From contig CAUYUJ010020579.1 in assembly GCA_963575745.1 (NCBI GenBank), forward strand, positions 90,173 to 154,172: DNA of 64,000 nucleotides. The letters run 5' to 3'. This document shows, piece by piece, positions 29,485 to 40,379 of this stretch (positions are counted from its first letter, which is position 1; each line of letters begins with the position of its first letter). The notes beneath the pieces were generated by a model that saw only the letters and a list, made by a program, of their open reading frames with translations, did not search any database and was not told where the DNA came from. This stretch comes from Prorocentrum cordatum. Its lineage: Eukaryota > Sar > Dinophyceae > Prorocentrales > Prorocentraceae. The translations under genes and the position numbers were made by a program.

Positions 29485-31203
29485 CTACTGGAAGCTAAGC
29501 GTCGTCTGGCGCATCTCCCGTCGGCGAGTGAAAACAGAGGGCGGCCCATCACCTGGTGGCGAACCATCGCCTGGCGAACCATCACCTGGCGGCGAACCAT
29601 CGCCTGGCGAACCATCGCCTGGTGGCGAGCCATCGCCTGGTGGCGAGCCATCGCCTGGTGGCGGGCCATCGCCTGGTGGCGAGCCATCGCCTGCTGCGAC
29701 TGGCGGGTCATAGTACTCCTCGGACCCATCAGCTTCAGCCTCATCACGTGCCTCGTTATCTAAGCGATCACGAAGGGATTGGGCTGCGTTGTTGATGTAC
29801 GTGGGAGTCCAATCGTCCACTCGCTCCTGCAGACGCTTGCCGTCGACCACCATGAACACCGTCCTGCGACGTTTGTCGCATTTCACACCTTCCACCCCTG
29901 CTGGTGCTGACCGCAAGCGATGTGTTGCCTCCTGACTGCATGAAACCGCTGCTGCGATAGATGCAACCCGTATGTACTCAAGTCCCGTTGGCGTACATTC
30001 GACCCACACCTTCTTAGTAGCATTCAGCTCAAACAGAAGCTTCAAGGTAACTGCATCGTGACGCAAATGCTCATCACCATGGTCGCACTGGACTGCGGGC
30101 ATATATATCGAGACAGTTTCTGGTAGACCACCATCCCGTCAGGGCACATGTCTAGAATGCGTTCTCTTCTACGCCCTTCATCCCCTTGGGGGAGTGGTTT
30201 GCCTGGACGGTGGTTCCAAGAGGGGCTCATATATACTTCAAGATGTCCACGGATATGTCGCAATATCACGCGATGCCTCAACATGCAGGCATGGATATCA
30301 CGCGACCCAAGATTGCCCAAGCTTGTCCAAGATATCACGCGATCCAAGATTGCCCAAGAAGTCTCAAGGTCAAGAAATCGATCCAAGAGTGGTCCAAGAG
30401 CGGCCTATTCACGCAAGCGAATTAAGGCATCTCCTATTCCTCCTCCTCATCCTTTTTTTGTCATCCTTATGCTCCTTCCTCCTCCCCCTTTCCCTCCTCC
30501 CATTTCTCCTCCACCATCCCCCACTGTTTCAGCCCCTCCTCCTCGCCCCCCTCCCCCGCCACTCCACCTCATCATCCAATGTATCATCCTCCTCCTCTCC
30601 TTCCTCCTCCCCTGGTGGGAATGCGCGAAGCGTCCACGATTGCGACATATCCAGAGAACTCCTATTGTTCTTAATGACGCTGGCCCTGTCGCAATCTTGC
30701 TGAAGCAATGGGTCGGCCTGCTTCAAGTGGTCCCAAATGGCCTCGGTGCAAGCGGCGTTGCGCATCTTCAAGATCTGATCGAAAAACGAATTTGTCGCCA
30801 GAGGCGATTGGCTCTTGGTGGGGTTGGGCACAGATATAAATTTTTGCAGCTGCCTATCCGCTCTCGACAGCTCCACGAAGAGCCCCCCTGCCGTATGCAT
30901 CACCGCCCTCGGGGCCCATGGCTCGCGATCCTTACGGCCGCCCCCCTCGATGACCGTGCGGAGCTGCACGCTTACTGCCATCTGCAGCTGCAGTGCGTGC
31001 GCAGATGCAGCGTGCACTCGCTTGGACACAGCCAAACGCCTGCGGGCCGATGCAATGGACAATTGCAGACGAGTCCGATGCGCGTTGACGCAATGATGCA
31101 ACGATTGCAGAGGCACGATACCGACGATGCTTTCATACATTTCATAAACACCCCCCACGACACATGGTATGTGTAACCGATGCTGCCAACACGCGAGCCT
31201 CAT
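29485..31203 (-). CDS. Unrecognised gene with GDGSPP repeat tail
   Basis: Two minus-strand parts are separated by a TCC-rich stretch (30,430-30,620), probably an intron. The upstream part (31,203-30,625) contains HRTRLQLSIASARRRLAVSK and AACTEAIWDHLKQADPLLQQ; the first ATG at 31,203 overlaps the stop of the next gene, so an internal Met near 31,140 may be the true start. The downstream part (30,102-29,485) contains CTPTGLEYIRVASIAAAVSC, then RRRTVFMVVDGKRLQERVDD, and ends in about ten GDGSPP or GDGPPP units encoded by an 18-bp repeat (29,540-29,705). The joint between the parts is not resolved. No family recognised. Confidence 0.4.
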
Positions 31204-33614
31204 CGCTTCCTGGCCTTCTTAGCCGCGGGCGCAGCAGGCACATCGTCTACCTTGCGCTTGGGCATGAGCGATGCCAGCTGGGCGCTAAGGGCATCGCCCT
31301 TGTTGATGGCGCACTTGTTTGTCAAAATTGGTACATACACTGATGGGGCAGCTGTAGACTTGACGGCCTTGAGCTTCATGTTGGGGGCGCCGTGCTCACC
31401 TGAATCCTGTGCGAGCCAGAAGGAGATGACGAGCGAAGACGGTGCCTGCTTCAGCCCTCCAACGCCAGCGTTCGTCTCAGCCTTAGGCATCTTGATGCCA
31501 CCACTGGGGGCCAACGCGATATTGAACGTCAATCCCTTGGGGCCCTTGTATGTCTTCATGAACACATGCCCACGCTGAACTATATCAGTCTGCTTCTTCA
31601 AGTAGATTGCCGAAGAGAGTGGGACAAGCACCAGCTCTTCAGCCTCAAACGAACGCGTTACGGTGAGAGCACGAAGCTTAACAGGCGTAATCACGCCACT
31701 CAAGTACTTGAGACAGTTGCCGTTCTGGCTGTATACATCATCCAAGGCCAGCCTGATTTTGGCCTCCTCGATACCCCACTGGTAATCGACAGACTTGAGG
31801 GGGCCATGGTCAGCGAACTTGTCGATCGTTTCCTCTATGGGGGAGCAGCGGGAAAAAAAGATGAGACATGACGACGCAGAGCCAAATGAGATGAGGGAAC
31901 GACGAACGAGAATTCAAAGGTGTGGGGGTGTATATGCATTCCACATGCATTGCGACGAGGTCGCAAGACTGTCCTTCATAATCGTGGACACGACGAACTT
32001 GCCACGTAAGAAGTCGTCGATGGGGTGGCATGTCGCACTGCCCGTGGCCTGAAGCTTCAACTTCACGCCAGTCGCAGCGTCGATGGAGATCAGCTCGTAA
32101 ATGTTCTCACCCAAGGTGTCGCTCGCCAAGGCGACTTTGGCGCCAACCTCAAACCCCTTGTCACTGAGCTTGTCCACTTGGTTCGACCACTTGCCCGAAG
32201 CGGTGTACTCTTTCACATCTGAGCTACGCGCCTGCCCTGTCACGGCTTTGGATGCGCCCTCGCGACCGATCTGCTTCCATGGGCTAGCAACTGCTTTGCC
32301 AACGTGCGTTGCCAACGCAGTGGTGAAGCTGACCCCGATGTCATTCAGCGTCTTGCAAGTGCCTAAGCGCTCATCGGGCTTGTTGAACACGAAATGAACT
32401 ACGCGAACGTCAGTCAATCCCACGATGGTGCCGTAGGCGACCGTGTCTGCCGTGATGCCCTCACCGCATGCGATCTGTCGCACTTTCTGAAGAAATTCAT
32501 CGGCCACCATTACAATCGTAGACTTCTTATCGCTCGACAAGGCGGTCACGTCGCCTGGCTTCAAAAGCATCTGATGGCCATCCCTCGCGAACTTACCCGT
32601 CGCACATGTCATCGCCTTCATGCATGCGAGCTTGAATGTCGCAGCGGCCCCCTCATGCTTGATCTGCACCTCGGCGAGAGACTTCGCCATTGAACCCGTG
32701 ACCACGCACTGGGAGGTCAGCTGCCGCGAGAAGTCGCGAAGCTCGTTCAGAAAGATCGGGTTGCCGAGGCCGCCAGACAACTCCTTCACATATTTTACTA
32801 AGCCATCGATCTCCCCAGGAAAGAGAGAGCCTGCGCGAGTCGCCTCGCGGATCACACTATCCCAATCGATCATGGTGCCACCCGTGTGGTGTCGGTTGGC
32901 AATTGCTGCGATCTTGTACATGAGACTCATGCGAGATTCGCATCTGGCAATTTGTTGGCCTGCATTGCCAGCCTCCTGAGCAAGATTACTAATCCACGGG
33001 AACTCCTTCACGAACTCGTACCGAAAGACCTCCCACTCAATTCCTTCGTCACACGCCTTAGCGTAGTCTGGTTGAACCCCCGTAACCTCGTCAGTGACAA
33101 TTTCCCTTGGTGCGAGATTCTGTCGAAACGCTCTGGCATGACCGTGGGCACTGGAAACCCTGCGTTGATGCAACGCAAACCCATGGATGTGTGGCCGCGC
33201 GTATAGGATGCGAACTTTGCATCGCAATCATACTGCGGCAGCTGGCCCGCTGAGTCCTCCATTATTTTGAAATTGAAGTTCTTGGTTGTATTGTGCTCAG
33301 GCGTGCCCACTGGTGGAAGTTCCATGCAAGCTGGATTCTGGAGGGCTGAGTTCTTGAATCCATTTTTGAAGATCTTGGAAATCAAATCCATAACCTCGCT
33401 CGGAATGATTCCATCTCCGTAACGATTCTCTGTGCACACCGTCATATACTTCGAGTGTATTTTTTTCTACCCTCAGGCAGTCTATGCCTCTTGCAATGCT
33501 GCATGCGTCTTCAAGTAATGAGACCACCGCTGCATCAGGATGCAAGTACATGTCCTTGATGGCCATCATCTTGGGGCGGACCTCCGCGATCTGCTGTTCA
33601 CGGGAGGCGTTCAT
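31200..33614 (-). pseudogene. Unrecognised dinoflagellate gene with at least three frame breaks
   Basis: Coding-like sequence starts at the ATG at 33,614 (MNASREQQIAEVRPKMMAIK) and ends at 31,200 (KRKVDDVPAAPAAKKARKR, an NLS-like tail). The frame changes at a T7 run (33,460-33,466), again near 33,130, and near 31,850-31,930. The longest part, about 33,130-31,914, includes IEWEVFRYEFVKEFPW and SLMYKIAAIANRHHTGGTMI, then a Lys/Val-rich second half. EWEVFRY also occurs in the gene at 53.2 kb, a possible link. Breaks at homopolymers could be assembly errors; the third may be an intron. Function unknown. Confidence 0.45.
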
Positions 33615-33924
33615 CACGCCGCGTGCAGGAGGACGCCACAAGCGCCAGCAGCAATCCTCGCCCAAACGGCTGGAGCCCAAACTCTAGTGACATTCAAAAA
33701 CATGTGCAACAGAGGGTTGCGAATTCGAAATGATATGTTGCATTTGCAATGCACAACATTCTTGTAACGCTCGATACAATATTCTGAATGCGTTCGCACG
33801 CAAGTCTGGATCATGATTTCCGATATGCGTGATCCCGAAAATCCAAACACATGCATGCGTTTCTGGAGGCAACATCCAAGGACAACCCGATGCAGCAGCT
33901 CTGTTTTCAAGTAAGCATGTAAAA

Positions 33925-33951
33925 GTTAGCGAAGTTAACAACTTCGCTAAC
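33925..33951. repeat. 27-bp perfect inverted repeat
   Basis: GTTAGCGAAGTT and AACTTCGCTAAC are perfect 12-bp arms with a 3-bp AAC spacer. It sits in an AT-rich segment (33,905-34,080) with GTTATAACTTACTTGCAAC-type words at the left edge of satellite S2. Confidence 0.95.
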
Positions 33952-34107
33952 TCAAGCTATCTACCTCCAAATGCACCGCCCGAGTTAGCCGACTTAGTAA
34001 CATTACTAATGGTTATAACTTACTTGCAACCTAGTTGCAACTTACTTATAACCTACTTACAACTGCTGCTAACAATTAGTAAGGCCGAGGGCCTTCAGGT
34101 GGGCTCC

Positions 34108-34250
34108 TCTGGGCATCCCCCCCGGGGCCCGTTTTGTGAGGATGTCTCAGGCGAGGGCGCCGGTTTGGGATTCGTCGCCGGATCCAGCGGATCCGTCCGG
34201 AAACGGTGCCGGAGGCCGCTCTGGGCTCCTCTGGGCATCCCCCATGAGAA
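34108..34250. repeat. Satellite S2: just over one unit
   Basis: One full unit and the start of another from the same family as S1 and S3, in the same orientation, including CGGAAACGGTGCCGGAGGCC. Confidence 0.95.
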
Positions 34251-34263
34251 TCTTTTTTTCCCT

Positions 34264-34425
34264 TATTGAAGGAAATCATCATTATTTAACTCCGACGACG
34301 CTAATTAACGCTGTAGACGCTAATTAGCGCCTGTGCCATTAATTAATTCTGAGGATGCTTAATTAAGGATTCCAAGGGTTCTGGGAAAAGCAATAATTAA
34401 CGAAACAACGCCGTTAATTAACAGG
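34264..34425. other. AT-rich segment with TTAATTAA words
   Basis: Contains CGCTAATTAACG, CGCTAATTAGCG, ATTAATTAATTC and GTTAATTAAC, several of them palindromic. A matching segment lies at 44,330-44,495. Together they bracket the 34.4-44.3 kb gene block. Confidence 0.8.
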
Positions 34426-34719
34426 AAGGGAGCTTTTGGCCGAGGGCGGCGCTTATCGCGCGAGCCCGAACGGTGGGGGGTCCACGGGGGGCTCCTCGGG
34501 CAGGACGGCCCCGGGGCAGGGGCCCTCGGTCGAGGGCCCCTCGGGATCGAGAGTTGGGGAGGAGGGCCGCGGCCGCGGGAGCGGGGGGAGAGCGGCGCCA
34601 GCAGCAGGGCGGCCACGATATTTGTCAAAAACCCATTCCGACGATCCTGCGCTCGGGCGCCCGCAAGTTCAAGGGGGGAAGCGCGGCGGAGGAAGGGGGG
34701 GGAAGAGGAGGCAAAAGAG

Positions 34720-34845
34720 GGAGGAGGAGGAGGAGGAGGAGGAGGAGGAGAGGAGGGGGAGGAAGAGGAGGAGGAGGAGGAGGAGGAGGAGGAGGAGGAG
34801 GAGGAGGAGGAGGAGGAGGAGGAGGAGGAGGAGGAGGAGGAGGCT
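34720..34845. repeat. GGA microsatellite
   Basis: Nearly pure GGA triplets just downstream of the stop of the 34.9-36.6 kb gene on its strand. Confidence 0.9.
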
Positions 34846-34867
34846 CTTCGGGCGACCGCCGCCCATC

Positions 34868-36597
34868 TCAGAGCGACCTAAGGTCGGCCAGCCTCTCCGT
34901 CGCGCACTTCTTGTGGGTCTCGCCGTCCTGCGTCGCCTCCCCGAGAGCCTTCGCGAGCTTGGCCATCTCGTCCTTGTCGCTGTCCTCCGTGCAGATATCG
35001 GCCCTCGCACAGAGCTCCTCGGCCTCGCCGATGAAGGTCTGCAAAACTTCTTCGACGTGCTTGATACCGTCAAGCTTTGCCGTCAGCGCCTCGCGATCCT
35101 CAGGAGGCGTATGTTTGGCTTTCGCCGCCGTGGTCACCTTCTGCTTGATGACCTGCTGAATCTTCGGGAGCAGGGCGTTGATGCATTTCCTCTTGGGCCC
35201 ACGCCGAACCCCTCTCCCCCGATCCCGCCGAGGCCCTGGCCCGATCCCCCCCTTCTGGTCCGCTGCTGTCCTCAGCGTCTTGGCGCTGTGGCGGCAGGCA
35301 GAGAGCTCGGTGGATTCAAGCTCGACCTCAATCTTCTCCTTCGCGGCGACGCCCAGCGACTGAAAGACCCCCCCGTCCGCCAGCGCTCTCACCTTGCTCT
35401 CGCACGGCTTTCCCGTGAGCATCTGGGACGTCCCCGACGTGATATCCCTGTCGGGCCATCGTCCCCTCCTCGTCGTCGTCGCCGCCGTCCTCCTCCCACT
35501 TGCCCTCCTGCTCCTCTCCCTCCACTTCCTCCTTCGCTCGCCTGTCCCTCCTCTACCTCCTCCTCCTCGTCCTCCTCTCCCCCCTCCCCTCCCAGCTCTC
35601 CTCCTTCCCCCGTCCCACCATTGTCCTCCTCGCCCCTCCCTTTCATTCCATCTCCATGTGTTCTGTCGAATCTCCTCCTCGTCCTCCTCGCCCTCCTCCT
35701 CCTCCTCCTCCTCCTCCGCCTTCCCCCGGCCTCCAGCCCCCTTCCCCCTCGTCCTCCCCCGCCCCCGTCCTCGCCCCCTGCGGGCGATGTGCGGTTTGCC
35801 GCGCCTGGTCTTCCCGTGGTCGACGATGAAGTAGTAGCGGCTCCGCACGGGGTCGGCGTGCTCCTGTCAGGCGCCCTCAACAGGGCCCCTTTGAAAGCGG
35901 ATGGGGGGAGGAGGCGGTCCTGCGGCGGGAAGTCAGTGGCCGTGCCGTATTGCTTCTGGTTGTCCTCGGCCTCGGCCACAGCGAAGGCGATGGCCGTTTT
36001 GACGTCGTCAAAGTCGCTGATCTGATACCCGACCTCCTTCAAGATCTGGCCAGGCGTGCGCCAATTGGCATTCGAGCCAACGGTCGTCTCGTCGCGCTTG
36101 CCGCGCGACTCCCTGAACTGGACCGTCCAGGCGAGGGACCCCTTCCAGGAAGATCCGTTCTTGCGCCACACATCAAGAAAGCTCTCCTGCTGCTCCCAAT
36201 CCATCTTCTTGTAGGAGTCGAGCGCGACCTGCGCCTCGGAGGCCCTCTCGCCGTCCTTGGCCTTCGCCACTTGCCTCAATCCAGTGAGCATCGTGTTGAT
36301 CTGCGCCTGGTCGCGAGCCCCTTTCGGAGCTTTCTTCGGGGGGGGCGAGCGCGCCTCCTCTTTCGTCGGCAGGGCACGCGCCTCCTGCGCTGCGGCTGTC
36401 GCCTCCGCTGCCGCCTCCTCTGTCGCCTCCGCTGTCGCCTCCGCTCGCGGCGCTGCGCCCTCGACCCCCACGGCCTCTGCGAGGCGCTCGCCGCCTCCCT
36501 CTCCCGCCCTCGCCTTCGACTTCGCCGCGGTCCGCCGCCCAGGCTCGGGGGGCGACTCTGGAGCGGCGGCGGCGGCAGGCCGCTTCCTGGGCGCCAT
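34868..36597 (-). CDS. Unknown dinoflagellate protein with basic front and helical tail
   Basis: ATG at 36,597 gives MAPRKRPAAAAAPESPPEPG; two upstream in-frame Mets exist at 36,648 and 36,720. Residues 1-130 are disordered and Ala/Glu-rich. About 150-225 holds YKKMDWEQQESFLDVWRKNG and LAWTVQFRESRGKRD. The frame breaks at 35,889-35,864, where a 26-nt copy of hairpin family E lies; skipping it gives SAFK then EHADPVRSRYYFIVDHGK. An intron at 35,777-35,448 (CGCAG|G to GACAG|G, phase 2) holds the TCC/GGA tract. The last exon encodes a long helical tail (LTAKLDGIKHVEEVLQTFIG) ending at 34,868. No enzyme motif seen. The MAPRKRPAAA front recalls the RRPAA-tail genes. Confidence 0.5.
35448..35777 (-). 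other. Intron with TCC/GGA tract
   Basis: On the minus strand the boundaries read CGCAG|GGGG and GACAG|GGATAT, with phase 2 at both sides. The 330-nt interior is almost wholly GGA/GAG on the sense strand. The donor GG is non-canonical, so the 5' edge may be off by a few bases. Confidence 0.45.
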
Positions 36598-36923
36598 GCA
36601 CGCGGTCCAGAGAGGAACGAGCAGGCCGAAGCACGACGGGGCGGCCATGGCTCGCAAGAAAATGCGAGGTGGCTGTCGAGGCGGAGCGTGCGATCGCTGG
36701 TGGATGGTTCGATCATGCAAAAATGCATTTACATGGCGATCCCAGCAGGGGTGCCATGGCGGGGGAAAGCAAGGAGGGGGAGGATGAGGAGGAGGCGGGG
36801 GGAGGAGGACAACGGGGCATGGGGCCCTCGGTGAAGGGCCCCCTGCAGGAGAGAGTCAGTGGAAGGGCCTATTGGGCAGGGGCCCCTCGGGCAGGGGCCC
36901 CGCAAGGGAAGGAAATGCTATTT

Positions 36924-38775
36924 TCAGAGATCCAGCATGCGAATGGGCGGTTGCATCGAAAACTTCGACACGACGCCCGCGCTGACGCCCGCCACTGTGC
37001 AGCTGCTCCCGCGCCTCCTGCCGACATTGCTGACGCTGCCTCCGAAATCCTCGTCTCGGTAGCACCAATGGGAGGTCGGGTCGCCCCCCTCCGCGCAGGC
37101 TTCCAGCCACGCGTGCATCTTCGGCTTTATTCGGAAACACTGCGGCAGTAACTTGGCCAGCGCGGTGTTCTGAAGGGCGAATTTGACGGAATTCGTGAAC
37201 AGGGCAGTCTTGTCCTTGGTCGTTAACGTGTTGTAGCACTCATTCAAGTGCCACATTGCCCAATACATGGCGTCTTCTTCGGGCACTGACCTGTCGCACA
37301 GCTCGGTGGCGATTTCCATGCCAAACGGCACAAGGTGCCGGCAATGGGCGGCTTGCATCTTCAGCTTCGGGCTTTTCTTATCACGTTTTATGATGGAAAC
37401 CGTCAGCTGTCTGATCTTGTCATTCACCTTCCTCCGTGCGTAATAATCCAACATCTTGTCTGAAAGAACAGACACCCGAGTCTCCCGGGATCCCCCGGGC
37501 AACTTCGCTTCCAACGCCCAGAACAAACCACCCGAGAAGTCCGCGGTCACGCCCATGTCGGCGCAGTGTAACCAATCTATTTTGATGGTGTCCAGGCACA
37601 CCCACGGGAGCTGAAACAATGGATTCACAGTGGCCCCGCTCCGTAAAATGCACGCGATGAGATCTTGCCAAGACTTTCGCCGCGTTCTCCAGGGCGCAGA
37701 AGCGCCCACCTGCTCGGATACCTTGGCAGGGGCGTGAGCGACTCCGTGAGAACGCAGCGGGGTCTCCAACCGCGCGCCCGCGACACATAAAAACGCACGT
37801 GGGGTATCGCCCTCGCAAACAAACAGTAATCGAACATTGCGTTCTGGGGGCGGGGCGCGCGTTTGAAGGGCCCGCTTCGGCCTCGTCGGGTCGGATCCAG
37901 CACCTGTAGCAGCATCCCGATTGGGTGTCCCACCTCGGCAGGTGGAAGATGTCCCTGAACATCTTCCAGTCACCTCTGATCTGGATCAACCCGCACTTCA
38001 CTGGCAACGGGTGCCCAGCCGCAGCTGCGCGATCACGGTCACCGTTTTTCCGCTGCCACATGCCGTCGTCGTGGCGCAGGGACGGGTGTCTCCCGAGCGC
38101 TAGCCACTTAAACGACCACGCAAGAACCTTGCAAATATCGTCGATCGTGTGAGGGCCTATTTGGTGTTTGAGTATTGCGCAAAGGGGAAGACGCAGGCCC
38201 TTGCAGTTGCCCGCCTGGCCAGGGAGTGAGACAGAAAATATTTCTAACGACGCAGTCCGGTCCCAATTGGTTGGGGCCCCATCTTGCCAGAATCCAAGCC
38301 CAAGAATCTGTTCGCCGACCTCCTCGTCAATCCCTGCTACCAGCCGCCGCGATACGTCGTCCAGACCGCTTCTGTCCAGGATGATGTCGCGGTCCCCGAA
38401 ATGAAAGAGGGTGTTGATCAACTCGTGAGGGAGCCAAAATGCACAGTTCGTCCACTTCTCCTCAGTCTGGCCCCTCTGCGTGGCCCTGATAGGAGCCGTG
38501 TAGGCGCGTGGCCAGCCACCTTTCCTTCTGAAAAAGTTTCTCATGAAACGGGCCGCGTTGGGCAACCTCCCCGCTTTGCTTGCTGAGGCGCCTGTTTTAT
38601 GCACAAATTGCATACCAGAGGCGCCAGACGCCTCCGCGTCGCGACATACTTCCAGACCCCGCTCTCCAGACAGAGTATTTGAAGCCACCAGATCTCCCAA
38701 GTTCGCCCTCAACCTCTGCGCTGGCGGCAGGGAGGCCGCATCGCACGGCCTCGCTCGCTTGGAGAGCAGGCCCAT
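36924..38775 (-). pseudogene. DDE-transposase-like gene, copy 2, frame-disrupted
   Basis: The first ATG is at 38,775 (MGLLSKRARPCDAASLPPAQ). The first frame carries ILGLGFWQDGAPTNWDRTAS near residue 165, LSGERGLEVCRDAEASG near residue 40, and a Cys pair in SGCCYRCWIRP. The frame then changes between about 37,930 and 37,850. The second frame holds CLDTIKIDWLHCADMGVTAD, the Asp-x-Leu-His landmark of this family, then KMHAWLEACAEGG and HWCYRDEDFGGSVSNVGRRR near the C-terminus, ending at 36,924. It is more diverged from copies 1 and 3 than they are from each other. The break may be an intron, but I found no good AG|G pair. Confidence 0.5.
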
Positions 38776-39059
38776 GAGGGCGTCAAGCACCAAGAAAAGG
38801 CTCGAGCCAATGTGGGCACGGAGGGCGAGGAGGAGAAGGAATAGAGAGAGTCGCGCGAGGGGGAGGAGTAAAGGAAATCACCCAAGGGGCCCCTCGGCCA
38901 GGGGCCCCTGAGACAAGGAAGAGGGCGTTTCCGCAAGCGCACGGCGAACGGCCAGGGACGCCGAATCTTTCAAAGTGTCGCTCTTGTCACAAGAGCGGGC
39001 GAAGGCCCCCGCGCCCGGGAGGCGTCGTCGCCCCTCATCAGCCGACGAAAAATAGAATA

Positions 39060-39111
39060 TTATATGTTGCTTGCTTTCCTCATCAGAAAGGAGAAATCTG
39101 ATTCCGACGAA

Positions 39112-39148
<37 letters not shown>

Positions 39149-39475
39149 GATGTGCATCTCGAACATTGTATGTTCGAGGCGCACCAACAAACCTTGAAAC
39201 CGTGCATGCCTGAGGCGATCCACACCTGCTCCGTTCCGCTCCGCTTCTTCTCCCTTCCTTGTTTTGGGTCACCACAGCAGAAGAAACCAAAAACAAATAT
39301 TTTATTTTATTGTTTTCGGTTGTCTGTTACAACAGGAGGAAACAAAATAAAATATTTTATTTTGTTGTTTTGTATTGTAAAACGCAACGCAAAATCACAA
39401 CATAAAATATGTTATTTTGTCTGGTGGCGTTGTGCAAGGCAAAACAACTAAACAAAATAAAATATTTTATTTTTC
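39060..39475. repeat. AT-rich palindromic elements
   Basis: Four related AT-rich words near 39,293, 39,342, 39,400 and 39,449. The copy at 39,342-39,365 is a perfect 24-bp palindrome with arms ACAAAATAAAAT and ATTTTATTTTGT. Copies are about 50-60 bp apart and separated by unique GC-rich bits. A short GAC microsatellite lies at 39,105-39,150. Confidence 0.8.
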
Positions 39476-39599
39476 GTCGGCGTCCGCTGCTCCCCCCTTG
39501 CGTCGGCGCCCTGGCCGAGCCGCCGACCTGGCGCCGCCTCCGCTGGCGCCTCACCTCGGGGGTGCAGGAAGGGCAAAATCGAACTTGAAAATAACTGCC

Positions 39600-39638
39600 A
39601 CGACGGTCACGACGACGACGACGACGACGACGACGATC

Positions 39639-39678
<40 letters not shown>

Positions 39679-39989
39679 TCACGACGACGACGACGACGAC
39701 GACGACAACGACGAAGACGACGAAGGCGGCGACGTCGGCGACAACGATGCCGACGACGACGACGACGACGACGACCACGATGCCGAAGACGACCACGACG
39801 ACGACTGACGACTGAAGAGGGCGATGACGAGGAGGATCACGACGACGACGACGACGGCGACGGACGATAGCCGAAGGGCAAGAGAGATTCAGGGTTAAAA
39901 CTGAGGCCTCAGTTTTAACCCTCACGACGACGACGACGATCACGACGATGACGACGACGACGACAATCACGACGATCGCGATGACGCTG

Positions 39990-40064
<75 letters not shown>

Positions 40065-40090
40065 ACGACAACGACGAAGACGACGATCGC
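39600..40090. repeat. GAC trinucleotide microsatellite, two blocks
   Basis: GAC triplets with ACGATC interruptions at 39,607-39,865 and 39,925-40,085, separated by a unique piece that contains the 32-bp palindrome. Open frames across it (poly-Asp, -Arg, -Val, -Thr) are artefacts of composition. Confidence 0.95.
39891..39922. repeat. 32-bp perfect palindrome
   Basis: AGGGTTAAAACTGAGG is followed at once by its exact reverse complement, with no spacer. It is the only unique sequence between two GAC microsatellite blocks. Confidence 0.97.
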
Positions 40091-40124
40091 GTTGGCGTCT
40101 TGCCCCTGGACCCGTCGGGGCCAT

Positions 40125-40169
40125 TCTGTGTGGAGAAACACATGAAAATAATGTGTTTCTCCACGCAGA
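40125..40169. repeat. 19-bp inverted repeat with 7-nt loop
   Basis: Arms TCTGTGTGGAGAAACACAT and ATGTGTTTCTCCACGCAGA pair at 18 of 19 positions around GAAAATA. It lies between the GAC microsatellite and the 3' end of the Gln/Met-rich gene. Confidence 0.95.
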
Positions 40170-40379
40170 GAATTCGAGGGGAGTTTTCGGCCACTTCATT
40201 TTCACGAGAATTGTGGGTTCGAACGCAAAAAAAACTTGTTTTTTTTGTCTTCGACCCCACTTCTGTGGCTGGCCCCCGAGGCGGGGTGCCGGGGGCTCGC
40301 CTCGAAGTGGCCTCTCCGGAGGGGTTGGGCCCCCCGCGGGTGTGTAGGTGCAGTCTCCATCCCAGTCCCGCTGACCTGC

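Noticed and set aside
31200-31203. ATGA stop-start overlap suggesting an operon-like pair
   Set aside because: In this eukaryotic context with spliced-leader mRNAs the overlap is most likely chance; an internal Met is a better start.
34436-36025. 529-codon plus-strand frame
   Set aside because: Antisense to the minus-strand gene at 34.9-36.6 kb and running through GGA/TCC tracts; the minus strand has the coherent protein and intron logic.
38429-38450. Leader-like GCATTTTGGCTCCC on the minus strand
   Set aside because: It lies inside conserved coding sequence of transposase copy 2 (CAFWLPHEL) and lacks the CCGTAG part.
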